Shown piece by piece: positions 15,655-24,959 of a stretch of 64,000 nucleotides of DNA. The position numbers were made by a program, and so were the translations under genes. Source of the stretch: Thermoactinomyces sp. DSM 45891 (GTDB taxonomy: Bacteria; Bacillota; Bacilli; Thermoactinomycetales; Thermoactinomycetaceae). The notes below the pieces were generated by a model. That model made no database searches. It was not told where the DNA came from and saw only the letters and a list, made by a program, of their open reading frames with translations. Position 1 is the first letter of the stretch, and each line of letters opens with the position of its first letter. The stretch is from NCBI RefSeq assembly GCF_900119485.1, contig NZ_FPJZ01000009.1, forward strand, positions 1 to 64,000. The letters run 5' to 3'.

Positions 15655-17940
15655 CTATGATGCACATGCATCACATTCTTCGATTTCAATAGATGTACTT
15701 CTAACGTAATACGTAGTCTTCAACCCACTCTTCCATGCTAATAAGTGAAGCTCTAGAAAGTCTTTTGCATGTATGTCATGTGTCACATATAGATTAAATG
15801 ACTGTGCCTGATCAATATGCTTCTGACGAGCAGCATTTTGAAAGATCGACCACTTCTGGTCTATATGATAGGACGGTTTGTAATGCCACATCGTTTTAGG
15901 TGAGAGATCCGGAGCAGTCACAGGGATTTTATAGTCCTTCTTTTCCTCCACATATTGGGTTGAAAATATAGGATCGATAGAAGCCGTTGACCCTCCAATC
16001 AATGCTGTTGATCCATTTGGTGCTATTGCTAGTAGATACCCATTCCTGATACCATGATGTGCGATTTTCATCCGTAACTCTGCCCAGTTGAATCGATCAG
16101 AAAAATCATATCCTCTCTGTTTGAAATACTCCCCTGTCTCCCAACCACTACCTCTGAAGACAGGATATGAACCTTTTTCAGTGGCTAGGTTCATACTGGA
16201 TTGGATGGTTAAGTATGCTATCTTTTCATAAAGCTCGTCCGCATACTCAACTGCTTCATCTGATTCCCATCGAATCCCCTTCAAAGCAAGTAAATGATGC
16301 CATCCGAATGTACCAAGTCCAATCGCTCTATACTTTTGATTAGTCATTACAGCCTGTGGAACTTCGATCCGCTTCTCATTGAGATCGATCACATTGTCCA
16401 GCATACGGACTTGAATCGGGATTAGTCGCTCAAGTACATCATCTGGTACAGCTCGTCCAAGGTTGATCGAAGAAAGATTGCAAACTACGAAGTCTCCTGA
16501 TAGTTTTGTAACGTTAATTTTTTCGCCATCTGATACCTCTTCTATCACCTTTGTGCTAGACATATTTTGCATTATTTCCGTACAGAGGTTAGAAGAGTAG
16601 ACCATTCCTTCGTGCTTATTCGGATTCATGCGATTTACTTCGTCTCGATAGAACATATACGGTGTGCCTGTTTCAAGCTGGCTTTTCATAATTCGTTTCA
16701 TGATCTCAATAGCAGGTACTTTTACCATTGAGAGTTGATTGTTCTGAATACATGATTCGTACTTCTCTCGAAAGGAACCCCTACCCTTTGATTCATCGTA
16801 GAAATCCTCTAGAGAAAAACCCATCACTTTTCTAACTTCATGCGGACAGAACAGATACCAGTCCTCTCGCTTCTCTACCTTCTCCATAAAGAGATCCGGA
16901 AGACAAACACCAGTGAAAAGATCATGCGTACGTAATCTTTCATCACCGTTATTCAGCTTGGCATCTAGAAATGAAAGTATATCTTTATGCCATACATCAA
17001 GGTAGACCGCAACCGCTCCATTTCGCTGACCCAACTGATCTACGCTAACAGCCGTCTGATTATACAACTTCATCCATGGAATTACTCCCGATGATACACC
17101 TTTATATCCTCGAATATCGGAACCCCTTGCACGTACTTTTCCTAAATAAATGCCGATTCCACCCCCCCATTTAGAGAGAGTTGCGATGTCTGTATTGGTG
17201 TCATAAATACTCCGAAGGCTATCGTCTACTGTGTCAATGAAGCAAGATGACAATTGACCAGATGCCTTGCCTGAATTGGTTAATGTCGGAGTAGCTACAG
17301 TCATATACAGGTTAGAGATCGCCCAATAACACTCTTTGACTAGAGAAATTCTTTTCTCTGGCTTTTCATTAGACATAAGATTCATAGCAATGATCATGAA
17401 TCTTTCTTGGGGAAGCTCGTAGATGGCTCCAGTAAATCCCTTAGCAAGATATCGATCCATAAGTGTCTGCAATCCAATGTAAGTAAAAAGCAAATCCTTG
17501 GATGGGTCAATGAATCCCCCTAGTTCCTTGATCTCTTCTTTCGTATAGACTTCGAGTAGCTTGGGAGAGAAAATTCCCTTTGTAGTAAGAGATCTGATGA
17601 AAGAATAAAAGTCTCCATACTTATCTTCGCTGTCGTAACAACGTGTCTGTGATACCTGTTTATACAAATTTCTTAATAAAATCTCTGATGCGATGTAAGT
17701 AAAATCAGGATGTTGGGAATTTCCGATCCCTACCCGATCGAGTGCTTCGTGTATCATTCGTTTAATGATCTGATCTGCTTTAATCTCATCTTTATTTGCA
17801 ACATATTGCATCACATTAGTAATGTATTTTTGGGTTTTCACATGTGGAAAGCGCTTGGTAATAGTCTCTAAATATCTTCGTAATCGTACTTCATCATAGA
17901 GCAATTTTCTTTCCCCATCGTCTTTCGTGATAATAGTCAT
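15655..17940 (-). CDS. nrdA: Ribonucleotide reductase, alpha (catalytic) subunit
   Basis: 761 aa, full length, no intein. It converts ribonucleoside diphosphates to deoxy forms. An ATP-cone-like N-terminus (residues 1-90), the SSCFIDTVDDSL active-site Cys segment, SKWGGGIGIYLG, the NLCTEI Cys segment, the APNGSTALIGGSTASIDP loop and the C-terminal redox pair ECDAC are visible. GGGAGG precedes the ATG. It follows the RuvC-like gene by one base, so it is part of the 19.5-15.6 kb transcript. Confidence 0.95.
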   Translation of the reverse strand: MTIITKDDGERKLLYDEVRLRRYLETITKRFPHVKTQKYITNVMQYVANKDEIKADQIIKRMIHEALDRVGIGNSQHPDFTYIASEILLRNLYKQVSQTRCYDSEDKYGDFYSFIRSLTTKGIFSPKLLEVYTKEEIKELGGFIDPSKDLLFTYIGLQTLMDRYLAKGFTGAIYELPQERFMIIAMNLMSNEKPEKRISLVKECYWAISNLYMTVATPTLTNSGKASGQLSSCFIDTVDDSLRSIYDTNTDIATLSKWGGGIGIYLGKVRARGSDIRGYKGVSSGVIPWMKLYNQTAVSVDQLGQRNGAVAVYLDVWHKDILSFLDAKLNNGDERLRTHDLFTGVCLPDLFMEKVEKREDWYLFCPHEVRKVMGFSLEDFYDESKGRGSFREKYESCIQNNQLSMVKVPAIEIMKRIMKSQLETGTPYMFYRDEVNRMNPNKHEGMVYSSNLCTEIMQNMSSTKVIEEVSDGEKINVTKLSGDFVVCNLSSINLGRAVPDDVLERLIPIQVRMLDNVIDLNEKRIEVPQAVMTNQKYRAIGLGTFGWHHLLALKGIRWESDEAVEYADELYEKIAYLTIQSSMNLATEKGSYPVFRGSGWETGEYFKQRGYDFSDRFNWAELRMKIAHHGIRNGYLLAIAPNGSTALIGGSTASIDPIFSTQYVEEKKDYKIPVTAPDLSPKTMWHYKPSYHIDQKWSIFQNAARQKHIDQAQSFNLYVTHDIHAKDFLELHLLAWKSGLKTTYYVRSTSIEIEECDACAS

Positions 17941-17941
17941 C

Positions 17942-18430
17942 CTAGTTCCTCCCGATTATTTTTTCTTTTAGTAAGTGTGTAAGGATAACTGCCACAGCAT
18001 CCGAAGCATCATCACTTTCAAATTGATACGTATCTTTTAACTTCAATATCCGGCGGACAGACAACTCTACTTCCTGTTTAGATGCCCTTGAATTGCTAGT
18101 TAGAATAGACTTAATCGTCATAGGTGAATATTCCACAATTTCATAATTTCGTAGGATTAAGTCAGAACATCCAACAACCTTATATATCGCCTGCGTAGCT
18201 CCAGCAAAGCGGACAAATCCCCTTTCACGCGCTACAACGTCAAAGGGTCCTTCGTTTTTGATAAGTGCTTCTAACTGTTCGGTAATGTTATTTAACCGAT
18301 CTCCATGTGAAAGCTTTGGATTTGTCTTCACTCGGAATGCTTGGGCTAATTTAGCCCTTCCTTGCTTTACTTCAACCACAGCCATCCCCGTAGAACTGAG
18401 TGAAAGGTCCAATCCTAAATACTTAGCTAT
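17942..18430 (-). CDS. RuvC-like resolvase, apparent AUA start
   Basis: 162 aa if started at ATA 18430, giving (M)AKYLGLDLSLSSTG, the normal RuvC-fold first strand with its catalytic Asp. The nearest usual start (TTG, 18412) would cut that strand off and has no ribosome site, while GAGG lies nine bases before the ATA. Further acidic residues: E in VVARERGFVRF and the SDDASDAVAVILTH end. It likely resolves branched phage DNA before packaging. It overlaps the PD-(D/E)XK gene by eight bases. Confidence 0.8.
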   Translation of the reverse strand: MAKYLGLDLSLSSTGMAVVEVKQGRAKLAQAFRVKTNPKLSHGDRLNNITEQLEALIKNEGPFDVVARERGFVRFAGATQAIYKVVGCSDLILRNYEIVEYSPMTIKSILTSNSRASKQEVELSVRRILKLKDTYQFESDDASDAVAVILTHLLKEKIIGRN

Positions 18431-19481
18431 TTGATCGAACCTCGTTAATAAATTCTAGGGCTTCGGTATACTGTCTTTTCTTCCATTCGGGGAGTTGGGA
18501 TTTAGACACATTCGAAACCTGCTGAGTAATTTCAGTTAGCTCATCTTGGGAGAGCGATAAGGCACAGGCGGTTTTAAAGTTATTGAACATCCATTTATCG
18601 AGGTCTAACTTCGGTGGGATTCCTGCATCAATACAGTCCAATATATCTGCGAAGAAATCTAGTAGCCCTTTCCGATCCTCATCCGTAATCTTGATATGGA
18701 ATACGCGAAGGTCAGGAGTTTTCTCATAATCCTCTTTTGTCATATTCCAAGCTTTTTTCGCTAGATTGCCGTAAACAATTAGATAATCATCCACTCCGTA
18801 CATAATCGAGTAACAAATACATTGTTTGATGTGATCCTGACTCGGTTCTCTCATAGAGTAATGGCTTGTCCGTGCAGCAGTCGTCTGCTTTGTTTTGATC
18901 TCTAGCCCTACTCGTTTTCCAGTGTGATGCCAAAGGATACCGTCGGGCTGTCCAAGTATCGGGATCTGATGACCACGATGTTTTATCCACATGATCTTTC
19001 GAGCAAATCGTTCCCATGATGGATATAGTTTGCCATTCAAGTCAACAAACTCTGGTCTGTATGTTGGTTGCTCTTTGAACTCACTAATATAGTGTTTATT
19101 GATGTACAGAAGATCATCTTGAATGATGTCACCAAATGCAGTACCTGCTCTCTGCCAACGTTTTTGATGAGGTGCTATTTCTTGCTCGTCTCGTGGGGCT
19201 TTAGTTAGCTTCATATAAAGCTCTCGGGCATCACTAGACGAAGATGATGGTGTGAAATATCCAGTCCCTTTCGGTCCCCAATCTAATTTCTTTCTGTTAG
19301 TCGTCAAAATCTCGAGGTTCATTCGTAGGATGTCCGCATCAAGATCGTCATCCCATATTTCCTTGTAGGAGTGCCATTTGTCCATCATTGTTAGAAAATC
19401 ATGCGCAAGTTCGCTTCCTGCTACTGGTTGTCTACAGCTATCTCGGAGCAAGCTTTCATCTACTAAATTTGTAAGTTTCAT
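18423..19481 (-). CDS. PD-(D/E)XK-type phage exonuclease
   Basis: 352 aa. GQPDGILWH ... KRVGLEIKTKQT carries the Asp and Glu-x-Lys catalytic pattern of the PD-(D/E)XK fold (residues about 175-200), followed by a helical QDHIKQCICYSIMYGVDDYLIVYG stretch usual in Cas4/RecB-like phage nucleases. Probably a recombination or host-DNA-degrading nuclease. AGGAGG precedes the ATG and motif copy 6 lies 41 bases upstream. Confidence 0.8.
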   Translation of the reverse strand: MKLTNLVDESLLRDSCRQPVAGSELAHDFLTMMDKWHSYKEIWDDDLDADILRMNLEILTTNRKKLDWGPKGTGYFTPSSSSSDARELYMKLTKAPRDEQEIAPHQKRWQRAGTAFGDIIQDDLLYINKHYISEFKEQPTYRPEFVDLNGKLYPSWERFARKIMWIKHRGHQIPILGQPDGILWHHTGKRVGLEIKTKQTTAARTSHYSMREPSQDHIKQCICYSIMYGVDDYLIVYGNLAKKAWNMTKEDYEKTPDLRVFHIKITDEDRKGLLDFFADILDCIDAGIPPKLDLDKWMFNNFKTACALSLSQDELTEITQQVSNVSKSQLPEWKKRQYTEALEFINEVRSNS

Positions 19482-19521
19482 ATTGTCCTCCTATATAGGC
19501 TTACAGCCCTATACTTATACA

Positions 19522-19547
19522 AGCGCATGGATAGACCGAATGAGGAC
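19522..19547 (-). promoter_or_regulatory. Phage 26-bp bipartite promoter-like motif, copy 6
   Basis: GTCCTCATTC-N10-TGCGCT on the minus strand, before the nuclease gene. Confidence 0.6.
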
Positions 19548-19548
19548 A

Positions 19549-19578
19549 AAAAAAAATAACCGCCGAGATGCGGTTAAG
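19549..19578 (-). terminator. Terminator of the bacteriocin-type operon
   Basis: TAACCGC-ATCTCG-GCGGTTA hairpin followed by nine T on the minus strand, between the serine hydrolase gene and motif copy 6. Confidence 0.8.
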
Positions 19579-19597
19579 TTATATCTAGTAAAATCAT

Positions 19598-20689
19598 CTA
19601 ACCTAGATGGCTAGAATGCAGAGCTTTTTTACAACTTTGACTAAATGACGGTTTATCAATCATTTGTTTAATAAAATTTCTGAAAGACTTTTCCACTAAA
19701 CGTGCTACGGTTGGATCTGACTGATTCGAAAAAAAGACTATCTCAACCAGATTTTTTTCTCTGTCTTCTAGATACAATGCAAAGGTCAAAACAAAAGCTG
19801 TAGATCCGCCCTTGCCACCAATCCTAGCTATTCGATCAGTTAAAAGCCAATCTCGCTTTAATAAACTATAAAGACGATTTCTCTCTTTTTCACTAAACCC
19901 TTTTCCTCGATTAATATGGCTCATTAAATTTGCATAATCATTGGCAGATGCATGAGGAAGCTTATCTGACCAGCATTTTTGTAGTGACATTGAATTGTTC
20001 ACACTTTTTATATCAAAAACAGTTTCATCACTATTAAGCAGTTTATGTATTCTCTCTGCTGTTTTCCTGTATTCCTCTATAGACATACTTTCTATCTGTA
20101 GCTGAATTGATTCTTTATCATTAAGAGAAGGATATTCTCTCTCTATGTATTGAGGGATTAGGAGTGCAGAAGGACTTAAGTAAAAGAGCGGGTCATGCGA
20201 TGACAAATTAAACTCCGTTAACATCTGATTGATGTAAGGAATTCCCAACCGTTCTAATAGATACTCTGTATTTGCATTCGAACTAAATTGGATCATCCCT
20301 CTTACTACACTTTCTAGTGGTACTGATTTGTCAGTACCTACCAATTTATCAAGCCATTCTTGGTGCGCACCACCATCTGTAGTAGGGAAGTGGTACTTTT
20401 CCAATTCCACTAATGGAATCGATTCAGTAGGATTTATCATTTCTTGTTCGACTTGACGAGTGTAAGCGATAGTAACAATAACTTTCACTGTACTAGCCAA
20501 TGACATGATTTTATCAGCATTGTGGGAAATGAAATTTTCTCCATTTTTTTTTACCACTAGAGAAAAGTTCTCTGGTTTTTCTTTAATTTGTTCGAGAATT
20601 TGATAGGAACTTCCTGATAAATACTTCAAGACCAAAACTCCAAATAATAGTAAGAACAAAATAATGAAAAGCCAATAAACTACATTCAC
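19598..20689 (-). CDS. Membrane-anchored serine beta-lactamase-like hydrolase
   Basis: 363 aa. One N-terminal membrane helix (residues 4-26), then a class A beta-lactamase/transpeptidase-like domain with S-x-x-K (ASTVK), S-x-N (SSNAN) and a KGGS in place of K-T/S-G. Last gene of a five-gene minus-strand run, overlapping the small membrane gene by four bases. Beta-lactam resistance is unlikely; a role in self-protection or peptide handling for the bacteriocin operon is inference. Confidence 0.75.
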   Translation of the reverse strand: MNVVYWLFIILFLLLFGVLVLKYLSGSSYQILEQIKEKPENFSLVVKKNGENFISHNADKIMSLASTVKVIVTIAYTRQVEQEMINPTESIPLVELEKYHFPTTDGGAHQEWLDKLVGTDKSVPLESVVRGMIQFSSNANTEYLLERLGIPYINQMLTEFNLSSHDPLFYLSPSALLIPQYIEREYPSLNDKESIQLQIESMSIEEYRKTAERIHKLLNSDETVFDIKSVNNSMSLQKCWSDKLPHASANDYANLMSHINRGKGFSEKERNRLYSLLKRDWLLTDRIARIGGKGGSTAFVLTFALYLEDREKNLVEIVFFSNQSDPTVARLVEKSFRNFIKQMIDKPSFSQSCKKALHSSHLG

Positions 20690-20931
20690 TCTACCTTATC
20701 TCCTTCTGCCCCGCTCTTCTTTGATTTAACCATGTGATAGATGAATGCAAGAACACTGGATATTACGAAAGGTCCCCAAAGAAAGGAATAAGGGAAATAT
20801 TTCGTTTTGCTTCCTCCTTCTATAATAAGAATAAGACAAAAAATGATCAAAAGTCCGGTTCCAAGCCAAATAAAAAATTTCAAATACATACTCCCCTCTC
20901 TCACTAAATTGTACATAACCATATTAGTCAT
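20686..20931 (-). CDS. Small two-helix membrane protein, possible immunity
   Basis: 81 aa with two membrane helices (about 17-38 and 46-68). The ATG at 20931 overlaps the stop of the HTTM gene (ATGA); an internal ATG at 20889 after GAGAGGGGAG is an alternative start. Four-base overlap with the next gene. Small membrane proteins at this place in sdp-like operons can be immunity factors, but there is no similarity to show it. Confidence 0.6.
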   Translation of the reverse strand: MTNMVMYNLVREGSMYLKFFIWLGTGLLIIFCLILIIEGGSKTKYFPYSFLWGPFVISSVLAFIYHMVKSKKSGAEGDKVE

Positions 20932-21890
20932 TGACTAGGTGTTTTCCTGCCGAATTTCTGTTTAAATGAGAATATCAGTCGCACTACATTAATTTTTAGT
21001 GACTCTTTTAGAGAAAACACCTTTTTATATTCCTGATCTGTAAATATTAGAAACTCCATTGAAATCATAACCATAGAGAAACTGAGAAGCCCCATACCTA
21101 CTAGAATGCCAAAATGAAAACTACAAAGTGCCAGTACAGCACATAGCTTTAGCCTTTTGTTCAGAATAATGAATGGAAAAGCTAACTTGATAAAGATACT
21201 CAGATAAGAGAACAGAACACTCAAATACATAAAATTCTCAACAAAATACGTAAGTGATGGTCTTGAAAAAGCATCAACTTGTGAAATGTAATAGAGAGCC
21301 GTTCCATTACTCCAAACCTCTCCCATAAGCTGATAGCAAGCAGATGTAAAATAAACAATACACATCTGAATAATGATAGCAACAACAAATATATTATGGA
21401 TAATTATACTCCAAGAGGAATGTTTGAAAGGCTTTCCTCTCCTTTTGTACAATACGTTATCAACAGAAAAATATGTAGTGACGTTTACAAAGATCAAAAG
21501 AAACAAAACTATGTAGAGAAGATTATCACCACCATCAGCCATATAACTCAACCGTTGATAGAATGAATGATAAAATATAAAGTTGAGTATTGTGATAAAC
21601 CTATTGCCATAGCCAATGATAAACAACATTGTGATTAAAATTGCTAAGTGATAAATAATATCAAACTGTAAAGGGGACTTGACTAGATCGTATAGAGAAT
21701 AATTTGCATTAAATAATCCAATTCCTTCGTGACTAAACAAAAGATGTCTTTGAAAATAGTGAATAAAATAGTTGTACAACATGATAACTCCTAAAACGAT
21801 CCGTAAAATTGAAGGTCCGATTAAAAATTTCTCTTTAGACATGTTTTCAACTACAGCTATGATCCATTGGTTGAATTTAGCCTTCATCAA
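20928..21890 (-). CDS. SdpB-like HTTM-family membrane protein
   Basis: 320 aa with about eight membrane helices. The pattern SILRIVLGVIMLYNYFIHYF, LFSHEGIGLFN, YRLSYMADGGDNLLYI-like loop (here YQRLSYMADGGDNLLY) and the later helix pairs fit the HTTM (vitamin K carboxylase-like) group to which SdpB belongs. SdpB matures the SdpC toxin in Bacillus. It lies directly downstream of the SdpA-like gene. Family likely; substrate inferred to be the 22674 peptide. Confidence 0.75.
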   Translation of the reverse strand: MMKAKFNQWIIAVVENMSKEKFLIGPSILRIVLGVIMLYNYFIHYFQRHLLFSHEGIGLFNANYSLYDLVKSPLQFDIIYHLAILITMLFIIGYGNRFITILNFIFYHSFYQRLSYMADGGDNLLYIVLFLLIFVNVTTYFSVDNVLYKRRGKPFKHSSWSIIIHNIFVVAIIIQMCIVYFTSACYQLMGEVWSNGTALYYISQVDAFSRPSLTYFVENFMYLSVLFSYLSIFIKLAFPFIILNKRLKLCAVLALCSFHFGILVGMGLLSFSMVMISMEFLIFTDQEYKKVFSLKESLKINVVRLIFSFKQKFGRKTPSQ

Positions 21891-21916
21891 TTCTATCCCT
21901 TCCTCTCCTTAATTTG

Positions 21917-22603
21917 TTATCTGAATGGAAGAACCTTGTCTACTTTTTTCCACTCAAAAGTGTTTGACTCTGTTTTCTTTACATAGTTCTTGGTATTTCT
22001 CTCTGAAAAAGGTTGGGGTCTGGTTGCTTCAAGCTTCACCCTTATTTCTTCGGGGTCTGTTGTCAAATATAGAGCGTAGGATGATGCATACCGATATATA
22101 GCAGTTTTGGCTTCTGTTCGTGATTCCTCACTTTTATCTAAAAGGTTTTTCTTGAGACTTTCATCTTTTGTTTTTTCGATCACATCTGTAACTAAATCTG
22201 TATTACTACCACTATAAAATGATCCAGCTAATCCATCACTATAGCGGAGGATTCTGTTATAAGGTGTAAAAACACTCTTATCATTCATTTTGATTAAAGG
22301 TGTTGAGATATCAATCCAGTCCTCGAATTCTCCCGGTTTGGATGATTGCTTCTGCTTTATCTGAACATAGATTTTTTGATTATCTATCAAGGGATCTGGT
22401 GCGAATAAATGCCAATTTTGAGCAAATATTGTTTTAGTATAGAATGAAGTATATTTATTCACTTTTATAGATATAGGGTTACTAGGTCCTACATCCAACA
22501 CAATTACAAAATAGTGGACAATTAAAAGGACAAATAAAAAAACTATTAGTGAGAATTTCCCATATAAACACTTAACTTTAACTTCCCTATTATCTTTCAT
22601 CAT
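21917..22603 (-). CDS. SdpA/DUF5819-like membrane-anchored protein
   Basis: 228 aa. One N-terminal membrane helix (residues 14-36), then an extracytoplasmic domain with KTIFAQNWHLFAPDPL near its start, the motif I associate with DUF5819/SdpA-type partners of HTTM proteins. With the HTTM protein it probably forms a peptide-maturation complex. It follows the peptide gene across a perfect hairpin. AGGAGGGAAC precedes the ATG. Confidence 0.7.
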   Translation of the reverse strand: MMKDNREVKVKCLYGKFSLIVFLFVLLIVHYFVIVLDVGPSNPISIKVNKYTSFYTKTIFAQNWHLFAPDPLIDNQKIYVQIKQKQSSKPGEFEDWIDISTPLIKMNDKSVFTPYNRILRYSDGLAGSFYSGSNTDLVTDVIEKTKDESLKKNLLDKSEESRTEAKTAIYRYASSYALYLTTDPEEIRVKLEATRPQPFSERNTKNYVKKTESNTFEWKKVDKVLPFR

Positions 22604-22626
22604 TTGTTCCCTCCTCTTTTATATGT

Positions 22627-22664
22627 CTTAATCCCTACTTCTTTGAAAAGAAGTAGGGATTAAG
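22627..22664 (-). promoter_or_regulatory. Perfect intercistronic hairpin in the bacteriocin operon
   Basis: 18-bp perfect arms around a 2-base centre between the peptide gene and the SdpA-like gene, with no T-tract. It could stabilise the peptide message or limit read-through so that peptide exceeds maturation proteins. Confidence 0.6.
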
Positions 22665-22673
22665 CAACACCTA

Positions 22674-22982
22674 TTACTTATTGAAAATAACTTCTGCATC
22701 CTTACTAGAGATATCTTTCTCTGCTGGTGAAACTCCATACAGGCTTCCATACATAGCTACCTCATCTGCTGCTCTACAAACTGCTTTCGCAGCATTTGTG
22801 CCCACAGCCCAAGCTGCTCTTACCCAATTAGGATTATAAGATTCTTGTTTCTCTGGTTGTTCTACCGCAATCTTTTGAGATTTAAAATCAAGATTACTTC
22901 CGGAATTGTCTGATGCATAAACCGATGCTCCTGCAGATAAAAATAGGGCTCCTGCAATTGCGATAGGTGCAAACTTTTTCAT
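22674..22982 (-). CDS. Secreted peptide precursor, putative SdpC-like bacteriocin
   Basis: 102 aa from the ATG at 22982, with AGGAG upstream. Clear signal peptide (MKKFAPIAIAGALFLSAGASVYA), a hydrophilic spacer, then a hydrophobic Trp/Ala-rich core (residues about 50-85: WVRAAWAVGTNAAKAVC, AMYGSLYGV) and an acidic tail. This layout suggests a precursor cut at both sides, as for the SDP toxin. Only one Cys is present. It is first in a five-gene operon with SdpA- and SdpB-like genes. Toxin activity is inferred from layout and context. Confidence 0.65.
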   Translation of the reverse strand: MKKFAPIAIAGALFLSAGASVYASDNSGSNLDFKSQKIAVEQPEKQESYNPNWVRAAWAVGTNAAKAVCRAADEVAMYGSLYGVSPAEKDISSKDAEVIFNK

Positions 22983-23243
22983 AGTAAAAACTCCTTTATA
23001 TTTTTTATATTTTAAATCTACAATCAATATATGGTAGTTCGAATTAATTGTCAATATAATATATGTATTAAAAAAACAAATGTTATATTGTTCCAAATGT
23101 GTATTTTAATCATTTTTTTGATTTAATTAAAAAAATATATATTTAAATTCAAATACAAATCACCCAACTGATAAATATATGAGTATTTTTTCAATATAAA
23201 GCACTCGTTTAACTTTAAAATATAACAAAAAGACTCCAGAAAA

Positions 23244-23861
23244 TTAGGAGCCCCATGTTCTTTTATTGATTTGAGTATATTTAGGCACGAAAGACAAAGG
23301 TCTTTCTTCACTATGAACGACAAGATTATGATATTTGATTCTAGGTATCTCCTTCTTATTTAATCGTCGTATTAGCTCTGCAAGAACCTCTACTGTTGCT
23401 TTTACATCGTTCATAGCCTGATGATGACCGTTTAATTCGATCCCAAGACGACCACACACATCCTCCAACGAAGAACTTTCATCTGGATTTTCTAGCTTTG
23501 CCATAGTTTTCGTACATAGGAAAATAGGTGATTGTACTCCAAACTTCTCTAAAAATGAAAAGTCAAACGATGCACTGTGAGCAACTATTGTTGATCCTGC
23601 CGAAAACATCCCGAACAGCACAACCGCTAGGTTTTCTGGGTACCCGTCTGTAAGGTCTTCTTCTCTGATATCTGTCATTTTCGTAATCTTCTCTGGTATG
23701 ACTTGTCCCTCATGAAGTTTAATGCGGAGATGAAGCCTTCCCACTTCCTTCTCAAGGTTCGTTTGAATTGCAGCCAACTCGATAATCTGATCTGTGTTGT
23801 GATCTAAGCCCGTAGTTTCAATATCGACCACTGTAAATAATTCTTTTGCTTGTTTAGCCAT
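23244..23861 (-). CDS. DnaQ-like 3'-5' exonuclease (DEDDh)
   Basis: 205 aa. Exo motifs: FTVVDIETTGLD (DxE), AHSASFDFSFL, and GHHQAMNDVKAT (HxxxxxD). It removes 3' nucleotides, probably as a proofreader for the phage polymerase. ATG with GGGGAG, directly after the polymerase C-terminal gene with no gap. The last residues overlap an intergenic AT-rich stretch. Confidence 0.9.
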   Translation of the reverse strand: MAKQAKELFTVVDIETTGLDHNTDQIIELAAIQTNLEKEVGRLHLRIKLHEGQVIPEKITKMTDIREEDLTDGYPENLAVVLFGMFSAGSTIVAHSASFDFSFLEKFGVQSPIFLCTKTMAKLENPDESSSLEDVCGRLGIELNGHHQAMNDVKATVEVLAELIRRLNKKEIPRIKYHNLVVHSEERPLSFVPKYTQINKRTWGS

Positions 23862-24959
23862 CTAAACACTCCCCATGTATAGTCCTTTGGATTCTCCATA
23901 TTTCAATTCGTAAGGCCGACCACTTTCGAAATCCCACTCATCTGATGAATACTCCATCATCCATCTCGGTTCGATTACGGTATCTGATTTTAATGGAACA
24001 GATAGCTTCACTGTATCCGACATTGCTTGAGTAATCAGATCCACATGGCTACGTGTTAAGTTGGTAAAAGGCATGGAAATCTTCACCTCATCATGAATTG
24101 AAGCATTGAGCTCCCAACCTTTTGCCTTACAAATATCGAAGATCTGAATCATATTCTTTTTTAGAACGTCGGCTCCTGAACCTTGGATGACAGCATTAAA
24201 ACAAGCTCTCAACATATACTCCATTTCGTTTCTTTTCTCGGCAAGTGGTTCAATCATGATTTCAATCTCTTGCAATTTCCTTTCATCGTTAGAGGTTTTG
24301 ACTTTCTTCTTCTGCAACCTCGATCGATCAATATATAGACTACGAAGTTTCCCTTCTTTTTTCCTTACTTGTTGTTCCAGTAACTTGAAGTTAGGAAATC
24401 TCCTTTTACGTCCAAATAAGGTTTCAGCATATCCATTCTGTCTCATGAACTCCCGTATATCCTGAACCATCGTTGTAAATGAAACGAATGTGTTATCAAA
24501 CTTATCGTAAAACATTTCAGCTACATGCTGTGACACTCCCATACCACGAGCAAAACTATGCGCCTTCTGGTCATATGACTTAGCAAGCACACCCGTCTTC
24601 ATCATCCTCCGTGGTTGGAAAGTTCCTGTTGGGTCGTAAGCCTTATCCACACAGTATTTTTCGTCCAAACCAAAAACCATCATTGCCATCGTAGTATATA
24701 AATCCCGATCATCTAAGAAGATCTGACGAAGAGAATTGTCATTGTATCGTTCGTACATGATGTGGGCCATAATCCTCGGCTCAATTTGTGAGAGGTCGGC
24801 TGAAACAAATACCCATCCATCCCGGGGCTTGAACATATTTCGAACACGTATCCCATCACCACGAGAAGGGATGTTTTGAAGGTTACTCCCCTTCGGAACT
24901 TTCTCGTTACTTAGCACTAGCTTCCTTACTATCTCGTGATAGTTTTGGTCATTAATCAT
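23862..24959 (-). CDS. polA: Family A DNA polymerase, C-terminal polypeptide (palm/fingers)
   Basis: 365 aa. Polymerase motif A (VSADLSQIEPRI), motif B (RRMMKTGVLAKSYDQK) and motif C (ASIHDEVKIS) are intact, preceded by SNLQNIPSR. It lacks exonuclease and thumb, which are on the gene just upstream. The ATG overlaps the upstream stop (ATGA) and has GGAGG inside the upstream gene, so the two halves are made together. A 25-residue N-terminal helix-like stretch (residues 1-25) is extra to the family and may help reassembly. Confidence 0.9.
   Translation of the reverse strand: MINDQNYHEIVRKLVLSNEKVPKGSNLQNIPSRGDGIRVRNMFKPRDGWVFVSADLSQIEPRIMAHIMYERYNDNSLRQIFLDDRDLYTTMAMMVFGLDEKYCVDKAYDPTGTFQPRRMMKTGVLAKSYDQKAHSFARGMGVSQHVAEMFYDKFDNTFVSFTTMVQDIREFMRQNGYAETLFGRKRRFPNFKLLEQQVRKKEGKLRSLYIDRSRLQKKKVKTSNDERKLQEIEIMIEPLAEKRNEMEYMLRACFNAVIQGSGADVLKKNMIQIFDICKAKGWELNASIHDEVKISMPFTNLTRSHVDLITQAMSDTVKLSVPLKSDTVIEPRWMMEYSSDEWDFESGRPYELKYGESKGLYMGSV

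Noticed and set aside
23123..23323. Minus-strand ORF of 66 codons after the DnaQ gene
   Set aside because: It overlaps the DnaQ gene in another frame and consists of AT-rich low-complexity codons without a ribosome site.
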